This document shows, piece by piece, positions 16,231 through 24,383 of a stretch of DNA of 32,497 bases (within the stretch, counting starts at the first letter, position 1; every line of letters starts with the position of its first letter). The stretch is taken from the NCBI RefSeq assembly GCF_028066395.1, contig NZ_JALCBM010000007.1:66433-98929 (forward strand), given 5' to 3'. The notes under the pieces were generated by a model. The model was given only the letters and a program-made list of their open reading frames with translations, did not search any database and was not told the DNA's origin. Position numbers and translations under genes: made by a program. This DNA comes from Ruegeria sp. GTDB taxonomy: Bacteria > Pseudomonadota > Alphaproteobacteria > Rhodobacterales > Rhodobacteraceae.

Positions 16231-17580
16231 ATGACAAAATTTACCGATCTGAACCTGAACCCGAAGGTCCTCAAAGCCATTGAGGAAGCCGGATATGAAA
16301 CCCCCACTCCGATCCAGGAAGGCGCGATTCCACCTGCGCTTGAGGGCAAGGATGTTCTGGGCATCGCCCAGACCGGTACCGGCAAGACCGCCAGTTTCAC
16401 CCTGCCGATGATCACCCTGCTGGCCCGTGGCCGTGCGCGGGCGCGCATGCCGCGCTCGCTGGTGCTGTGCCCGACGCGGGAGCTGGCCGCGCAGGTGGCT
16501 GAAAACTTCGACACCTATTCCAAACACCTGAAACTGACCAAGGCGCTGTTGATCGGCGGTGTCAGCTTCAAGGAACAGGATGCGCTGATCGACCGGGGCG
16601 TCGACGTGCTGATCGCCACACCCGGCCGCCTGCTGGACCATTTCGAACGCGGCAAGCTGCTGCTGACCGGCGTGCAGATCATGGTGGTGGACGAAGCCGA
16701 CCGGATGCTGGATATGGGGTTCATCCCCGATATCGAACGCATCTTCTCGCTGACACCCTTCACCCGCCAGACCCTGTTCTTCTCTGCCACTATGGCCTCG
16801 GAAATCGAGCGGATCACCGACACATTCCTCTCCGCCCCGGCGCGGATCGAAGTTGCCCGACAGGCCACCGCATCCGAGACCATCGAACAGGGCGTGGTGA
16901 TGTTCAAAGGCGGTCGTCGCGACCGTGAGGCCAGCGCCAAGCGCAAGGTTCTGCGCGCGCTGATCGACGCCGAAGGTGATAAATGCACCAACGCCATCAT
17001 CTTCTGCAACCGCAAGACCGATGTGGATATCTGCGCGAAATCGCTGAAGAAATACGGCTACAATGCCGCCGCCATCCATGGCGATCTGGACCAGTCGCAG
17101 CGGATGAAAACACTGGACGGGTTCCGCGATGGCTCGCTGCGCCTGCTGGTTGCCTCGGATGTGGCGGCGCGGGGGCTGGATATCCCGTCGGTCAGCCATG
17201 TGTTCAACTTCGACGTCCCCGGCCATGCCGAGGATTACGTCCACCGCATCGGCCGCACCGGTCGTGCCGGGCGTGAGGGCAAGGCGATCACCATCTGCTC
17301 GGGCCGCGATGAAAAGGCGCTGGATGCGATTGAAAAGCTGATCCAGAAGGACATTCCGCGCATCGACAACCCGGTCAAGGACGAGCCGAAGCCCGAGACG
17401 CCCAAGCCTGAGAAGAAGGCCAGAACCTCTGAACCCAAGCGCAGCGAAGGCAGGAAAGAGCGTGAGCCCAAGGGCCGTGGCCGGGGTCGTCGCGACGACA
17501 GCGGCCCTGCGGTGGTTGGCATGGGCGATCATCTGCCCAGCTTCATCGCGCTCAGCTTCGACGAACGCCGCGCAGGTTAA
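16231..17580 (+). CDS. rhlE: RhlE-type DEAD-box RNA helicase
   Basis: A 449-residue ATP-dependent RNA helicase, likely used in RNA remodelling, ribosome assembly or cold adaptation. In order: Q-motif region 'GYETPTPIQEGAIP', Walker A AQTGTGKT, 'PTRELAAQV', DEAD at D154 ('MVVDEADRMLDMGF'), 'FFSATM', then the second RecA domain with 'IFCNRKTDV', 'DVAARGLDIP' and 'HRIGRTGRAG'. The last 70 or so residues are Lys/Arg/Pro/Glu-rich and probably disordered. ATG 16231 begins at the conserved domain; ATG 16216 is also possible, and neither has a strong RBS. It is preceded by a candidate promoter and converges on the EamA transporter gene. Confidence 0.95.
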   Translation: MTKFTDLNLNPKVLKAIEEAGYETPTPIQEGAIPPALEGKDVLGIAQTGTGKTASFTLPMITLLARGRARARMPRSLVLCPTRELAAQVAENFDTYSKHLKLTKALLIGGVSFKEQDALIDRGVDVLIATPGRLLDHFERGKLLLTGVQIMVVDEADRMLDMGFIPDIERIFSLTPFTRQTLFFSATMASEIERITDTFLSAPARIEVARQATASETIEQGVVMFKGGRRDREASAKRKVLRALIDAEGDKCTNAIIFCNRKTDVDICAKSLKKYGYNAAAIHGDLDQSQRMKTLDGFRDGSLRLLVASDVAARGLDIPSVSHVFNFDVPGHAEDYVHRIGRTGRAGREGKAITICSGRDEKALDAIEKLIQKDIPRIDNPVKDEPKPETPKPEKKARTSEPKRSEGRKEREPKGRGRGRRDDSGPAVVGMGDHLPSFIALSFDERRAG

Positions 17581-17606
17581 GGCCGCAGGCCGCCGCGCCA
17601 TCGACG

Positions 17607-17622
17607 GGCCGCCCGGGCGGCC
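17607..17622. terminator. GC-rich palindrome between convergent genes
   Basis: GGCCGCCCGGGCGGCC is a perfect 16-bp palindrome in the 44-bp gap between the convergent helicase and EamA genes. It could end transcription from either side, but there is no T-run on either strand, so Rho-independent action is uncertain. Confidence 0.45.
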
Positions 17623-17624
17623 TG

Positions 17625-18527
17625 TCAGATCGTCAGCACCAGCGCCAGAATCGAAATCCCCAGCAGGGCCATCCCGGCGATCTCGCGCCGGGTGATCGTC
17701 TCGCGGAAAAACAGGATCGAGGCACACAGGCTTAGGATCAGTTCGACCTGCCCCAGTGCCTTGACATAGGCCGCGTTCTGCAAGGTGAACGCAAAGAACC
17801 AGCAGAACGATCCGCACAGGCTGGTCAGGCCAACAAAAACCCCGGTGCTGCGGGTCTGCCACACGGCGCGCAGCTCGGCCCGGTCGCGCCACAGCAGCCA
17901 CAGACCCATGCTGAGGAACTGGAACGACACCACCACCGTCAGGGTCACCAAGGCACGAAACCACGCGTCAATGTCCCCCAATTCCAGCGAGGCACCCCGG
18001 TAGCTGACCGAAGAAAACGCGAACAGCACACCCGAACCAAGCCCCAGACGCGAGGCGGGATTCGTCAGATGTTTCCACCACCCCCCTTCGCCACCGGAAT
18101 TGTTCGACAGCAGCAGCACGGCGACAAGCCCCAGAATGATCGCAACCAGCGCGCCCGATGACACCTGATCGCCCAGCACCAGAAAGCCGACAATGGCGGT
18201 CTGGATGACTTCGGTTTTCTTGAAGGTGATCCCGACGGCAAAGTTGCGCTGCTTGAACAGGGCCACCACGAAGATCGTCGCCAGAATTTGCGTGGTCCCG
18301 CCGATGATCGCAAACACCCAGAACCACCCGGTCAGGGGCGGCAGGCTGAACCCGGTGGCCAGCACCGCCCCAACCAGACCCAGCACCGCCAGCGGCATGG
18401 AATAGGCAAACCGGGCAAAGGTCGCGCCAGCAGCGGACAGTTTCACGCTGCTGAGCGATTTCTGCAGCATGAACCGCACTGTCTGGAACGAGGCGGCGGC
18501 GATGGTGACGGGAATCCACAAACTCAT
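17625..18527 (-). CDS. EamA/DMT-family membrane transporter
   Basis: A 300-residue inner-membrane protein with about ten hydrophobic segments in two repeated halves, as in EamA drug/metabolite transporters. The second half shows the typical final pair of segments: 'YVKALGQVELILSLCASILFFRETITRREIAGMALLGISIL'-type sequence with the conserved 'FFRETITRREI' loop. The substrate is unknown. Its start is 21 bp after the desaturase stop on the same strand, so it is probably in one operon with the desaturase and the DUF2061 protein. AAGGGAAG precedes the ATG. The gene converges on the RhlE helicase. Confidence 0.9.
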   Translation of the reverse strand: MSLWIPVTIAAASFQTVRFMLQKSLSSVKLSAAGATFARFAYSMPLAVLGLVGAVLATGFSLPPLTGWFWVFAIIGGTTQILATIFVVALFKQRNFAVGITFKKTEVIQTAIVGFLVLGDQVSSGALVAIILGLVAVLLLSNNSGGEGGWWKHLTNPASRLGLGSGVLFAFSSVSYRGASLELGDIDAWFRALVTLTVVVSFQFLSMGLWLLWRDRAELRAVWQTRSTGVFVGLTSLCGSFCWFFAFTLQNAAYVKALGQVELILSLCASILFFRETITRREIAGMALLGISILALVLTI

Positions 18528-18548
18528 GGCTTCCCTTCTGTCCTCAAA

Positions 18549-19451
18549 TCAATACTTTGGCCAGAGCGGATGTGGCACCGGGTCCTTGGCGCGCAGCAGA
18601 TGGGCGCGGAAAATCTGGCCGTATGAGCGGTAGACGTAGGCCTCGTTGCAAGCCAGATACCGCTCTTTCGCCGCACGGTAGAGCGCGGGCAGCCGGTACC
18701 AGGGCGCGGCGGGGTTCATGTGATGCACCACATGCAGGTTGTTGTTCAGAAACAGAAACGCCAGCGGGCCGCGATCTTCGATGATCACGGTGCGGGCGCG
18801 GGATTTCTCATGCGCGCGGTGTTCCAGAAAGGTGCGTATCTTGACCAGCCCCAACCCGATATAGGCCGACAGGCAGAAGGCCCAGATCGGCATGGGCGAC
18901 AGCGACACCACCCACAGCACCGCCGCAACACCCGGCAAATGCAGCGCCCAGGCCAGCAGGATCGCCCGATCACCACGTATGGCTCCGCGCCATTCATCAC
19001 GCATGAAAGCCAGTTGCCCAATCAAAGGCCCCAGCACCATCCGGCCCAGCAGCGTGTTGTTCGCCGCATAAAAACGCCTCTGCCAGCCGGACAGAGTGCT
19101 CCAGACCTTCGGGTCCAGAAAATTCGACTCGGGATCGTCATAGGGATCGGTCAGGTTCGCGTCCTGATGATGGGCCAGATGCAGGTCGCGAAAGCGGTTG
19201 AACGGGATGAACAGGGTCAGCGGCAGCGCCATCAACGCCTCGTTCAGCCATTGGGCGCGGAACGGGTGACCATGCAGCGCCTCATGCGTCAGCGACGAAT
19301 GCATTGCCGCAACCACGCCCATGGCTGGACTGGCCAGCCACAGAGACCAGCCCGCCAACCAGAAGGCGACCGCCAGCCAGGCGACATAGCAGGCAAGGAT
19401 CAGGACAAAGGTGCCCCATTCGGGCGATTTGGGTGTCGTCGGCTCAGCCAT
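18549..19451 (-). CDS. Membrane fatty acid desaturase
   Basis: A 300-residue membrane di-iron enzyme of the fatty acid desaturase/hydroxylase superfamily. Histidine boxes are HEALHGH (H56-H62), HLAHH (H91-H95) and HVVHH (H240-H244), with a further H211 in 'FLEHRAH'. Hydrophobic segments flank the boxes. It probably introduces double bonds or hydroxyls into acyl chains or related lipids at the inner membrane; carotenoid or sterol-type substrates cannot be excluded. Its start overlaps the 3' end of the DUF2061 gene by 8 bp, and an EamA transporter gene follows. The cluster is divergent from an XRE regulator. Confidence 0.93.
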   Translation of the reverse strand: MAEPTTPKSPEWGTFVLILACYVAWLAVAFWLAGWSLWLASPAMGVVAAMHSSLTHEALHGHPFRAQWLNEALMALPLTLFIPFNRFRDLHLAHHQDANLTDPYDDPESNFLDPKVWSTLSGWQRRFYAANNTLLGRMVLGPLIGQLAFMRDEWRGAIRGDRAILLAWALHLPGVAAVLWVVSLSPMPIWAFCLSAYIGLGLVKIRTFLEHRAHEKSRARTVIIEDRGPLAFLFLNNNLHVVHHMNPAAPWYRLPALYRAAKERYLACNEAYVYRSYGQIFRAHLLRAKDPVPHPLWPKY

Positions 19452-19647
19452 GGCGACCCCACGCGATGCCGGCCCAGACGCGTTCGTATATCACATACAT
19501 CGTCAGGCCGATGGCGGTGTTGACCAAAGCCAGCGCCCCGCCCACCGCGGCCGAGCCTGTGGCGATCAGGCCGACCAGCGTCATCACCGCCAGCCCTATC
19601 GCATTCCAAATGATTGCTTTCACGACAGATCTTCGCCGCGTTTCCAT
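19444..19647 (-). CDS. DUF2061-type small membrane protein
   Basis: A 67-residue protein starting METRRRSVVKAIIWNAIG, with two hydrophobic segments separated by a short loop and a final 'YVIYERVWAGIAWGRHG'. This is the DUF2061 pattern, small inner-membrane proteins of unknown role. I chose ATG 19647, which has a GGGG about 6 nt upstream and the usual family N-terminus; ATG 19659 would add MGSG. The 3' end overlaps the desaturase start by 8 bp. It is the first gene of the desaturase unit, so a role in the same lipid or membrane process is an inference from position. Confidence 0.83.
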   Translation of the reverse strand: METRRRSVVKAIIWNAIGLAVMTLVGLIATGSAAVGGALALVNTAIGLTMYVIYERVWAGIAWGRHG

Positions 19648-19661
19648 TCCGGACCCCATTC

Positions 19662-19679
19662 TTTTTGTTATGACAAAAA
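19662..19679. promoter_or_regulatory. AT-rich inverted repeat before the desaturase operon
   Basis: TTTTTGT-TATG-ACAAAAA is a perfect 7-bp inverted repeat just upstream of the DUF2061 gene. A second, weaker palindrome TGATA-TT-TATCA (19740-19751) lies 4 nt before the XRE regulator start. The whole gap 19660-19755 is AT-rich. These are candidate operators for the divergent XRE regulator. Confidence 0.45.
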
Positions 19680-19755
19680 CGTTACCCTTGGGGCCGCCTG
19701 CTGGGTATTCTGAATATGATTAACAAAATTCAACATTCATGATATTTATCACCAC

Positions 19756-20634
19756 ATGGATGATAAAATCGACAAGCGCGACCGCGCCGCGCAGTTTCGC
19801 CTGCGTCTGGCCCGCGCGATGGAGGATCGTCACGTCAGCCAAAGCGCCCTTGCCCGCAGTATCGGCGTCGACCGCTCGACCGTGTCGCAGTTGCTTACCG
19901 ATGAGGGCGCGCGCCTGCCCAATGCGCATGTGGTGGGCAGCTGCGCCTCGGCGCTGGGGGTTTCGGCGGATTGGTTGCTCAGCCTGTCGGACCGACCCGA
20001 AAGCGCGGCTGAATTGCTGGCCGGGTCACTGACCGTGACCGAGGCCCCCCGCGCACTGGTCGATGAACGTATCTTCGAGTGGCACCAGCAGGCGGCGGGT
20101 TACAAAATCCGCTATGTGCCCGCCACCCTGCCCGACATGCTGAAAACCCGCGCCGTGCTGGAATGGGAATACGCCCCGCATCTGGGCCGCACCGCAGATC
20201 AGGCCATCGGCGCGTCTGAGGACCGGCTGACCTGGATGCGCAGCGCGCAATCCGATTATGAAATCGCCATGCCGCTGTATGAAATCCACAGTTTTGCCCA
20301 TGGGGTCGGCTATTATGACGGGCTGCCGCTAGAGGTCCGGCAGGAGCAGATCGACCATCTGCTGACCCTGTGTGAACAGCTTTACCCGCGTCTGCGAATC
20401 TATCTGTTCGACGCCAAACGGCTCTATTCCGCGCCGGTTACGATCTTTGGCCCCTTGATGTGCGTTTTTTACGCAGGCGGCCATTACATGGCTTTTCGAG
20501 ACCGCGACCGGATTGAGGTTTTTACCCGCCATTTCGATAACTTGGTGCGCGAAGCTGATGTGACCGCACGCAGTTTTCCCACCCATCTCAGGCAGAAACA
20601 GGCCGACAGTCTGGCCGGTTGGAAAACCCGCTGA
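19756..20634 (+). CDS. XRE-family transcriptional regulator with large ligand-type domain
   Basis: A 292-residue regulator. Residues about 15-75 form a Cro/C1-type HTH (AMEDRHVSQSALARSIGVDR, 'STVSQLLT', then 'NAHVVGSCASALGVSADWLL'). The remaining 200 residues form a domain with no motif I can name; the order of elements (an early 'VPATLPDMLKT', a later 'RQEQIDHLL', strands in 'IYLFDAKRLYSAPVTIFGPL') resembles the DUF5753-like sensor part of some actinobacterial XRE regulators, but this is only an impression. It is divergent from the DUF2061-desaturase-EamA unit, which it probably controls. Start ATG 19756 has no obvious RBS. Confidence 0.85.
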   Translation: MDDKIDKRDRAAQFRLRLARAMEDRHVSQSALARSIGVDRSTVSQLLTDEGARLPNAHVVGSCASALGVSADWLLSLSDRPESAAELLAGSLTVTEAPRALVDERIFEWHQQAAGYKIRYVPATLPDMLKTRAVLEWEYAPHLGRTADQAIGASEDRLTWMRSAQSDYEIAMPLYEIHSFAHGVGYYDGLPLEVRQEQIDHLLTLCEQLYPRLRIYLFDAKRLYSAPVTIFGPLMCVFYAGGHYMAFRDRDRIEVFTRHFDNLVREADVTARSFPTHLRQKQADSLAGWKTR

Positions 20635-20713
20635 TGCCCGACCGTTCAACCTGTGGTATCGTGGCCCGGCGCGAACCTTCACGCAGTCCTATCTGAAAGG
20701 GAGGATGTCAGGA

Positions 20714-20896
20714 ATGGACGCAGTCAAAACCGCTCAATACGCGCGGGCGCTCTACTCAGCCCATGGGGACCGGGCCGAGGCGGAAGCGGCACAGAAAATG
20801 CGCGAATGCGAGGCCGCCGGCAAGCGCCAGCAAGCGCAGGACTGGCAGGCCGTGCGCCGCACGATCCGCCAGATTCGCGGCCCCAATCAAAGCTAG
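20714..20896 (+). CDS. Small helical protein of unknown function
   Basis: A 60-residue protein, MDAVKTAQYARALYSAHGDR and then a charged helix rich in Ala, Glu, Arg and Gln. It is probably one or two amphipathic helices in the cytosol. There is no signal or membrane segment and no named family that I can support. An in-frame ATG lies at 20705, but the strong RBS AAAGGGAGG (20696-20704) touches it directly; ATG 20714 has the normal spacing of 9 nt, so I place the start there. The stop codon overlaps the stop of the convergent SDR gene by 3 bp, so there is no room for a terminator between them. Confidence 0.78.
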   Translation: MDAVKTAQYARALYSAHGDRAEAEAAQKMRECEAAGKRQQAQDWQAVRRTIRQIRGPNQS

Positions 20897-21654
20897 AGTT
20901 TCGGGTCGGGATTGACCGTGTGCCCATCCACCGCGATCACCTGACCCGACACCAGCCGCGCCGCGTCCGAGGCCAGAAACACCGCCATATTGGCGATATC
21001 CTGCCCTTCGACAAAGCGGCCCATCGACGTGCCCGACGCATAGCCGTCATAGACCTGATCGCGGGTCATGCCCTTGGCCTGCGCCTCGCGGTTCAGCACG
21101 CCCTCCATCCGGGGGCCTTCGACCGCGCCGGGGCAGATCACGTTGCAGCGCACCCCGTGCGGCCCCAGCTCCATCGCCAGTGTTTTGCCCAGACCCACCA
21201 TGCCCCATTTTGCCGCCGCATAGGGCGCTCGGTTGGGATAGCCATATTGCCCGGCGGTGGATGAGGTGATCAGAACCACCCCGCTGCCCTGCCGTTTCAG
21301 CATCGGGGCGGCGTATTTCGAACACAGAAACGCGCCCTCCAGATTGACCGACAGGCACGCCCGCCAATCCTGCAACGCGACCTCCTCTATCTGGGCCGTA
21401 GGTCCTGCGATCCCCGCATTGGCGCAGAGCGTATCCAGCCCGCCCCATTCGGCCTCAATGTCCTTGAACAAGGCAGCCACAAGGTCTTCATCCGTCACAT
21501 CCACCCCGGACCGCCGCCAATGGGCGGGGCAATCGGACAGCGCGGCCAGATTGACATCCGCCACCCAGACCTGCGCGCCTGCTGCATCGAAGGCCTCGGC
21601 CATGGCGCGGCCAACGCCCGATGCACCCGCTGTAATCAGAACCCGGCTGCTCAT
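20893..21654 (-). CDS. SDR-family dehydrogenase of the carnitine operon
   Basis: A 253-residue NAD(P)-dependent short-chain dehydrogenase with an intact active site: TAGASGVGR-type cofactor loop (8-16), NAG near 79, catalytic S in 'LITSSTAG', YAAAK with Tyr and Lys, and 'PGAVEGPRMEGV' after it. Its start overlaps the stop of the carnitine dehydrogenase fusion by 4 nt (ATGA), so it belongs to that operon. The specific substrate is not shown. Candidates from context are D-carnitine (to 3-dehydrocarnitine) or acetoacetate/3-hydroxybutyrate, the by-product side of the pathway. Confidence 0.92.
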   Translation of the reverse strand: MSSRVLITAGASGVGRAMAEAFDAAGAQVWVADVNLAALSDCPAHWRRSGVDVTDEDLVAALFKDIEAEWGGLDTLCANAGIAGPTAQIEEVALQDWRACLSVNLEGAFLCSKYAAPMLKRQGSGVVLITSSTAGQYGYPNRAPYAAAKWGMVGLGKTLAMELGPHGVRCNVICPGAVEGPRMEGVLNREAQAKGMTRDQVYDGYASGTSMGRFVEGQDIANMAVFLASDAARLVSGQVIAVDGHTVNPDPKL

Positions 21655-23114
21655 GCCGGTTTACGGATCGCGGCACCTGCGCCATCGGGATACGGCAACC
21701 CGGCCTGCGCCTCGGCGATGCGGGCCATGGCGGCCTCGATCTCGGCCGAAGGCGGGCTGGGGCGGCGGGTGTCCAGACTGACATGCAGCAGGAAGCTTTC
21801 GCCCGTCGCCAGCAGTTTGTCGCCCTCATACATGCTGTGGAACACGTGCAGTTTCTTGCCCTGCCCCAGCAGCATCTGCGTGCGCACCTCAATCTTCGCA
21901 CCCGCATGGGTTTCATCCAGATAGCGGATGTGATTCTCGGCGGTGAAATAGCTGCCACCGGTAGAGATATACTCCATGTCGCAGCCGATGATCTCCATGA
22001 ACCGATCCGTGGCGGCGGCGAAGGCTTCCAGATATTTCGCCTCGTTCATGTGGCCGTTGTAATCGGTCCAGTCCAGAGGCACCGCACGGGCCAGCGTCAG
22101 GATCGGCTGGCTCAGATCGGCCTGATCCAGCGTCGGCAGCGCCCCGGGTTTCAGCAGCGCGTCATGCTGGTTCAGCACCGCCCCCGCGCCATAGTTCTGC
22201 GCCTTGAGCGCGCGCATCATGCCGACAAGGTTGTTGTCGCGAATACGCTCCAGTTCGCGGATCGAGTGCTTGCCCGACTGCGCATCCGACTGATCGGCGA
22301 TCAGATCGACCAGCTCATCCGTGAACTCGGGCACATCCATCAGCTTGGTCCAGGGCCATTTCAGCGCCGGGCCGAACTGCGCCATGAAATGCCGCATCCC
22401 GGCCTCGCCGCCAGCCACACGATAGGTCTCGAACAGCCCCATCTGCGCCCAGCGGATGCCGAACCCCATGCGGATGGCCTCATCCACCTCTTCGGTGGTA
22501 GCGATGCCGTCACTGACCAGCCACAGCGCCTCGCGCCAAACGGCCTCAAGAAAGCGGTCAGCAATATGCGCGTCGATCTCTTTCTTGACATGCAGCGGGA
22601 AGAACCCGACCGAGGTCAGCATCTCCTTGGCCCGCGCCACCAGTTCGGGCGCATTCGCAGGTGACGGCACCAGTTCGATCAGCGGCAACAGATAGACCGG
22701 GTTGAACGGATGCGCCACCACGATCTGTTCGGGCCGCAGCGCGCCCTCCTGCAGTTCCGACGGCTTGAACCCGCTGGTCGACGAGCCGATGATCGCCTCT
22801 GGATCACACGCCTCTTGCAGGCCCTTGTAAACCTTCAGCTTCAGGTCCAGTCGCTCTGGCACGCTTTCCTGAATCCACGCCGCACCCTGCACGGCCTCCG
22901 CCATCTCGGCATGAAAGCTCAGCGCGCCTTCGGGGGGCAAAGGCACATCGCTCAGCCCCGGCAGCGAGCGGCGGGCATTGTCCAGCACTTCACCAATCTT
23001 GCGCTCGGCCTCAGGGTCCGGATCGAACACCCGCACGTTCCAGCCATTGAGCAAAAACCGCGCGGCCCACCCGCCGCCGATCACGCCACCACCGATGATA
23101 GCTGCTGTTTTCAT
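21651..23114 (-). CDS. lcdH: L-carnitine dehydrogenase fused to betainyl-CoA thioesterase
   Basis: A 487-residue fusion. Residues 1 to about 315 form a 3-hydroxyacyl-CoA-dehydrogenase-type enzyme (GGGVIGGG at 8-15, 'SSTSGFKPSEL', 'VVAHPFNPVYLLPLIELVPS'), the L-carnitine dehydrogenase that makes 3-dehydrocarnitine with NAD+. Residues about 335-470 form a hotdog thioesterase ('PLDWTDYNGHMNEAKYLEAF'), matching the betainyl-CoA thioesterase CdhB that releases glycine betaine. Such fusions are known in alphaproteobacteria. The gene starts 1 bp after the small secreted protein gene and overlaps the SDR gene by 4 nt, so all are in one operon. RBS is hidden in the preceding gene. Confidence 0.93.
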   Translation of the reverse strand: MKTAAIIGGGVIGGGWAARFLLNGWNVRVFDPDPEAERKIGEVLDNARRSLPGLSDVPLPPEGALSFHAEMAEAVQGAAWIQESVPERLDLKLKVYKGLQEACDPEAIIGSSTSGFKPSELQEGALRPEQIVVAHPFNPVYLLPLIELVPSPANAPELVARAKEMLTSVGFFPLHVKKEIDAHIADRFLEAVWREALWLVSDGIATTEEVDEAIRMGFGIRWAQMGLFETYRVAGGEAGMRHFMAQFGPALKWPWTKLMDVPEFTDELVDLIADQSDAQSGKHSIRELERIRDNNLVGMMRALKAQNYGAGAVLNQHDALLKPGALPTLDQADLSQPILTLARAVPLDWTDYNGHMNEAKYLEAFAAATDRFMEIIGCDMEYISTGGSYFTAENHIRYLDETHAGAKIEVRTQMLLGQGKKLHVFHSMYEGDKLLATGESFLLHVSLDTRRPSPPSAEIEAAMARIAEAQAGLPYPDGAGAAIRKPA

Positions 23115-23115
23115 G

Positions 23116-23466
23116 TCAATTCCTTTTACAATTCAGCGTGCCAAACACATCGCTGTCTGCATCGCGTATTGTGATTAAGCCTGATTTCGATTGTTCGAGC
23201 ATCCAAGTCTCGCGGAGAAGAACTTCCCCGCTGTCTTCACAGGTAACGTCAAGCGTCCGGCTGGCATCATCCGTCAATGCACCCACACCGCCAACGCGAC
23301 ATCCGCCCAAACCGTGCCGGTGTATCCAAAATGGCACCGGCACTTGGTTTTGCGTGAATTGCTCACACAAAAACTGCTGCTTCGACAGAAAGCGATTGAT
23401 GGCGTCAGGCTCTTCAGCCGAGAGCGCGGTTGCGCAGATCAGCCCGGCAAGCCAGGCGACCCTCAC
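23116..23466 (-). CDS. Small four-cysteine secreted protein in the carnitine operon
   Basis: A 116-residue protein with a Sec signal peptide, MRVAWLAGLICATALSA, with cleavage likely before EEP. The mature part of about 99 residues holds four cysteines (C34, C56, C76, C113), enough for two disulfides, so it should fold in the periplasm. I know no family for it. It starts with GTG, overlapping the cdhC stop by 4 nt (GTGA), and its stop is 1 bp from the carnitine dehydrogenase start. It is therefore translationally coupled on both sides, between two cytosolic enzymes, which is an odd place for a secreted protein. A role in carnitine or betaine uptake is only a guess. Confidence 0.72.
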   Translation of the reverse strand: MRVAWLAGLICATALSAEEPDAINRFLSKQQFLCEQFTQNQVPVPFWIHRHGLGGCRVGGVGALTDDASRTLDVTCEDSGEVLLRETWMLEQSKSGLITIRDADSDVFGTLNCKRN

Positions 23467-24380
23467 TTCGCCACCGGCGCCCGTTTCGTCAGCCCCAGCT
23501 TTTCACGCACTTCCTGCGGCCCGATGACCCGCGCGCCCATGTTCGAGATGATGGTATTTGCGCGCTCCACCAACTGCCAGTTCTCGGCCAGCACGCCCTT
23601 TTCCAGCCACAGGTTGTCTTCCAACCCAACCCGCACATTGCCCCCCGCCAACACAGCCGCGGCAGCAAAAGCCATCTGGTTCCGCCCCAGCGAGAACGCG
23701 CTGAAGGTCCAGTCGTCGGGCACATTGTTCACCATCGCCATGAAGGTGTTCAGATCGTCCGGCGCGCCCCAAGGTACGCCCATGCACAGCTGCACCAGAG
23801 CGTTGGGTTCCAAAATCCCCTCTTTCACCAACTGCTTGGCAAACCACAGATGACCGGTGTCAAAAGCCTCGATCTCGGGCTTCACGCCCAGATCGGTCAT
23901 CATCTGCCCCATGGCACGCAGCGCACCGGGGGTGTTGGTCATGACATAATCAGCCTCGGCAAAGTTCATGGTGCCGCAGTCCAGAGTGCAAATCTCAGGC
24001 AGACACTCGGCGATATGGGCAACCCGCTCGGTCGCGCCAATCATGTCGGTCCCGGCCTCATTCACAGGAAACGGGCTCTCGACCCCGCCAAAGACGATGT
24101 CCCCGCCCATCCCGGCGGTCAGGTTCAGCACCACATCCACATCGGCGTCACGAATACGATCCGTCACCTCGCGGTAGTAATCCAACCGACGGCTCGGCGC
24201 GCCGCTCTCGGGGTCGCGCACATGGCAATGCACCACCGCCGCCCCGGCCTTGGCAGCGGCAATGGCACTATCCGCAATCTGCTGCGGCGAGCGCGGCACA
24301 TGCGGGCTGCGATCCTGTGTCCCGCCCGAGCCGGTGACGGCGCAGGTGATAAAGACTTCGCGGTTCATTTCCAGAGGCAT
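23463..24380 (-). CDS. cdhC: 3-dehydrocarnitine cleavage enzyme (BKACE family)
   Basis: A 305-residue enzyme of the BKACE (DUF849) family, which condenses a beta-keto acid with acetyl-CoA and splits it. In carnitine breakdown it turns 3-dehydrocarnitine plus acetyl-CoA into betainyl-CoA plus acetoacetate. Family marks are the start 'FITCAVTGSGGTQDRSPHVP', the zinc site 'VVHCHVRDPESGAPSR' (H51 and H53) and 'GHLWFAKQLVKEG'. ATG 24380 has GGGGA 7 nt upstream; ATG 24368 is also possible. It is the first gene of the operon, followed by the small secreted protein with a 4-nt overlap. Assignment to carnitine rather than another keto acid rests on the neighbouring genes. Confidence 0.9.
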   Translation of the reverse strand: MPLEMNREVFITCAVTGSGGTQDRSPHVPRSPQQIADSAIAAAKAGAAVVHCHVRDPESGAPSRRLDYYREVTDRIRDADVDVVLNLTAGMGGDIVFGGVESPFPVNEAGTDMIGATERVAHIAECLPEICTLDCGTMNFAEADYVMTNTPGALRAMGQMMTDLGVKPEIEAFDTGHLWFAKQLVKEGILEPNALVQLCMGVPWGAPDDLNTFMAMVNNVPDDWTFSAFSLGRNQMAFAAAAVLAGGNVRVGLEDNLWLEKGVLAENWQLVERANTIISNMGARVIGPQEVREKLGLTKRAPVAK

Positions 24381-24383
24381 GGC

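Noticed and set aside
16204-17964. Open frame of about 586 codons on the minus strand opposite the helicase
   Set aside because: It has low-complexity composition, no recognisable domain, and runs opposite a full DEAD-box helicase and into the EamA gene.
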